Position numbers and translations under genes: made by a program. DNA of 36,187 nt, from positions 1 to 36,187 of the forward strand of contig PBCB01000043.1 of assembly GCA_002717765.1 (NCBI GenBank), written 5' to 3'. The notes below the pieces were generated by a model, which saw only the letters and a program-made list of their open reading frames with translations, did not search any database and was not told the origin of the DNA. The stretch is from Fidelibacterota bacterium. Lineage in GTDB: Bacteria > Marinisomatota > Marinisomatia > Marinisomatales > TCS55. Below, in pieces: positions 35,001-36,187 of this stretch (position 1 is its first letter; each line of letters begins with the position of its first letter).

Positions 35001-36187
35001 AAAATTTTATCAATACAAATCCTATTGGTAACGAATCTAACTTAGAAGGCTTTTGGGATTTTAATGAGGGTGCGGGAAGTATTGCTAATGATCAATCAGT
35101 AAACAGTATTAATGGGCAATTAACAAATATAGATGTATCAAGTGCTTGGGTTAATATTGATAGTGAATCATTAATCCCTACTGTTTCTATTTCAGGGCAG
35201 ACTGCTAGTGTTTCAGATCTTCAAAATAACAAATTCAGTGCTGTTTATGTACCTATAGATTCAGATACTGAAGGAGAGGCAGCATTTGAGATACAATTCT
35301 CAGACCTGGCAGGTAATGATGGAACCCCCGTAATTAATTCAACAAATAATACAAAAGTAATTTTTGATAGAACAGCCCCCGCTGACTTTACGGTTGGGCT
35401 ATTAACCCCTACTGGTGGCAATCAAGTAGCAGGTATTTGGAACCTAACAAATACGGGTATGGATATCATTGTCCCTGTTGCGAATGACACGACCTTAAAG
35501 AATGGAACGGTGCAGCTCTCTGCTAAAATTGGTTCTAATAGCTTTGAGCCCCTTGGATCTATTTCAACAATATTATCTAGCGAAATAAATACAGATAAAA
35601 CACTCTCTGTTACTGGCGAACTGATCGAAGGGCTAACTGGCTTTGCAGAAGGTGAAACTATTTATATCAAGGCGACGATGAATGACCGTCCTGGGAATAG
35701 CACAGAAGGGACACAAAGCACTACGGAAATTTTAATAGATGAGACACCGGCAAGTATTACTCCTATATCGATCATTTCTAATAATGATAACACCACATTA
35801 GCCAAAGAGGGAGATACGGTAATGGTTTCGTTTACCACCAGTGAGATTCTGATCGATACCACAGCAACTATCTCAGGTCAAATTGCAACCATCGCAGGTC
35901 TAGGAAGTAACCAATTCAAGGCAGTGTATGCAATGGCTGAGGGAGATCCAGAAGGTGTTATCGCGTTTGAGATCTCAATTATTGATGTCCAGGGGAATCC
36001 ACTAACAGGTACGAGCACAACAACAGATGGATCTCAGGTTACATTCGACAAAACAAAACCAACTCTAAATCCTGTTACGATCACATCGGATAACTCCTGC
36101 TCGGCAGGTGCAATTGCAAAGGCAGAGAATATTGTTACAATCAATTTCACTTCTTTAGAAACATTGTTATCTACATTTGCTATTGTC
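32036..36187 (+). CDS. Giant secreted protein with LamG domains nested in Ig-like repeats (3' truncated by window)
   Basis: At least 1384 codons, open to the last base, so the end lies outside. The ATG overlaps the upstream stop (ATGA). Signal peptide 1-18 (HILLLIFFSSLIRA). Residues about 19-212 form a MAM / choice-of-anchor-J-like domain. Then type A Ig-like repeats (VNI.SNN, VT.SFTS.E, DGSQVTFDKTPP) begin near 214, 689, 790, 1239 and 1343, and type B repeats (GGN..AG.WN.TNT to KIGSN.F) near 332 and 1115. LamG domains (SFDGSDD; NLDGVDDYIQL) occupy about 366-582 and 823-1047, each inside a repeat. Typical of surface adhesins or glycan-binding proteins. Base composition appears less AT-rich in the last kilobase. 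Confidence 0.85.
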   Translation, partial: MINKHILLLIFFSSLIRADVIFTESFDNNGVWPNGWTFDEYIDPETGEVLTTGSGLHNWRVASTYQDSDDGFTPPAALFFYWPRIPRPLLPTGQSALDTWYELSLQSPDIDVGDNSAVMVEFTITLDYWTDPTAHINGMIIEADGGSGWSEMLKYEVGGLGAGEDFDTNLRTETFVVEIESGILKIRWRAYGTDSYYIDTWIIDNIKVITLPKLSSVNIESNNESDNQTAIEGNDVTLSFTSEQTLLPGNEGTYVQINGFETVVTPLGNNSYSSIYTVSDLDADGPITFSIDFTSQDGSIDGSTVNSTTDNSRVTIDRTPPPPFDVAESVSTLGGNIFAGKWNSTNTALELEVNVPEDSAVIDFNYFQGNSISFDGSDDRVTVIGNSIHQFSNQLTVEAWIKPNSTDQDNYRGIISFGQDGDLQYGFGYAFYATGWRFFIITSDNSVEQWTSLPYASAPAGQWTHLAATYDGVNLKLYKNGSLAEEKEITGDIVWPSNPADLQIGSFNKGNTDYYFSGYIDEIRLWNTVRTGPQIKGNKSINLEGTETGLVSYWKADESSGLTLNDQTSNQINGTLNGATFVTLNSPINFSTPVYDNTVIIGSKYQLRTKIGSNDFQAFDDLQEITNADFNATTKTISGTATTFTSVTGYQHNETALISALLFDQSGNFSLGDTSAMSLEIDLIANDPTSVNITSNNTNSSYAKIDDIVTITMSYDEDIATTTTTIENNSAMDTDLGSEQFKAEYTLVGTEPEGVLDFTIDALDYMGNPGSYSLTTDGSQVTFDKTPPELTSVNISSNNADTAWAKVSDSISIAFTSSEAISLSSYSINLDGVDDYIQLPENIVSSYTDFTFMCRFRTDNNNGWARLMDFGSGTGINMFLTTSYSGTNKPRFAIKKSGGGEQQLTATTALNQGQWYNIAFTIDNSTSTGKLYIDGELVAENNSMTNTPSDLGNTCCNYFGKSQYNDPYFDGLLDNVSMWNIPLTQVQIQNFINTNPIGNESNLEGFWDFNEGAGSIANDQSVNSINGQLTNIDVSSAWVNIDSESLIPTVSISGQTASVSDLQNNKFSAVYVPIDSDTEGEAAFEIQFSDLAGNDGTPVINSTNNTKVIFDRTAPADFTVGLLTPTGGNQVAGIWNLTNTGMDIIVPVANDTTLKNGTVQLSAKIGSNSFEPLGSISTILSSEINTDKTLSVTGELIEGLTGFAEGETIYIKATMNDRPGNSTEGTQSTTEILIDETPASITPISIISNNDNTTLAKEGDTVMVSFTTSEILIDTTATISGQIATIAGLGSNQFKAVYAMAEGDPEGVIAFEISIIDVQGNPLTGTSTTTDGSQVTFDKTKPTLNPVTITSDNSCSAGAIAKAENIVTINFTSLETLLSTFAIV

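Overview
The window is AT-rich DNA (roughly one third G+C by eye) that reads as a bacterium of the FCB group (Bacteroidota / Marinimicrobia-like). The evidence is an ECF sigma factor, a FecR anti-sigma factor with a DUF4974-like tail and a TonB receptor with STN and carboxypeptidase-regulatory domains; a DUF5683-like protein; secreted LamG/Ig-like proteins; tRNA and tmRNA genes without an encoded CCA; and very few clear Shine-Dalgarno sites. A marine, free-living host is plausible from the methylated-amine enzymes, but that is inference.

Layout. (1) 1-204: tRNA-Lys(UUU) on the minus strand. (2) 205-7528, minus: a tightly overlapping six-gene operon coding for a fold-type II PLP lyase, a DDAH-like amidinohydrolase, a GcvT-like THF enzyme, two tandem PYROXD2-like FAD oxidoreductases and a Rieske oxygenase. 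No known pathway I can name uses exactly this set; it looks like oxidative breakdown of a methylated amine or guanidino compound. (3) 7611-9050, plus: an aromatic-L-amino-acid decarboxylase, divergent from that operon. (4) 9059-11138, minus: queC-queE-queD-queF, the preQ0/preQ1 part of queuosine synthesis. (5) 11292-20982, plus: a long catabolic operon with a GSA-aminomutase-like aminotransferase, a DAO-type oxidase, a sodium:solute symporter, a 44-residue single-helix membrane protein that is easily missed, and two successive aldehyde dehydrogenase plus class III aminotransferase modules. The operon would import an amine, oxidise or transaminate it to an aldehyde, and oxidise that to a carboxylate. 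(6) 20979-21559, minus: a PNPOx/Nim-type flavoprotein whose C terminus is restored by one added base, so it carries a frameshift or a sequence error. (7) 21649-22803, plus: a homocitrate/isopropylmalate synthase family enzyme. (8) 23021-23372: tmRNA. (9) 23374-27440, minus: sigma factor, FecR and TonB receptor. (10) 27573-28838: a proline-iminopeptidase-like hydrolase. (11) 28875 to the right edge, plus: a five-gene cell-surface cluster with an SH3-like lipoprotein, a PEGA protein, a DUF5683-like protein, a cohesin-like lipoprotein and a giant secreted protein cut by the window end.

The most unusual points are the uncharacterised Rieske/2xPYROXD2/GcvT/DDAH/lyase operon, the small putative symporter subunit, and the giant protein, in which two LamG domains appear to be inserted inside two different kinds of Ig-like repeat. 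No intergenic stretch exceeds 300 bases. No transposase, integrase, CRISPR array or phage gene was seen.
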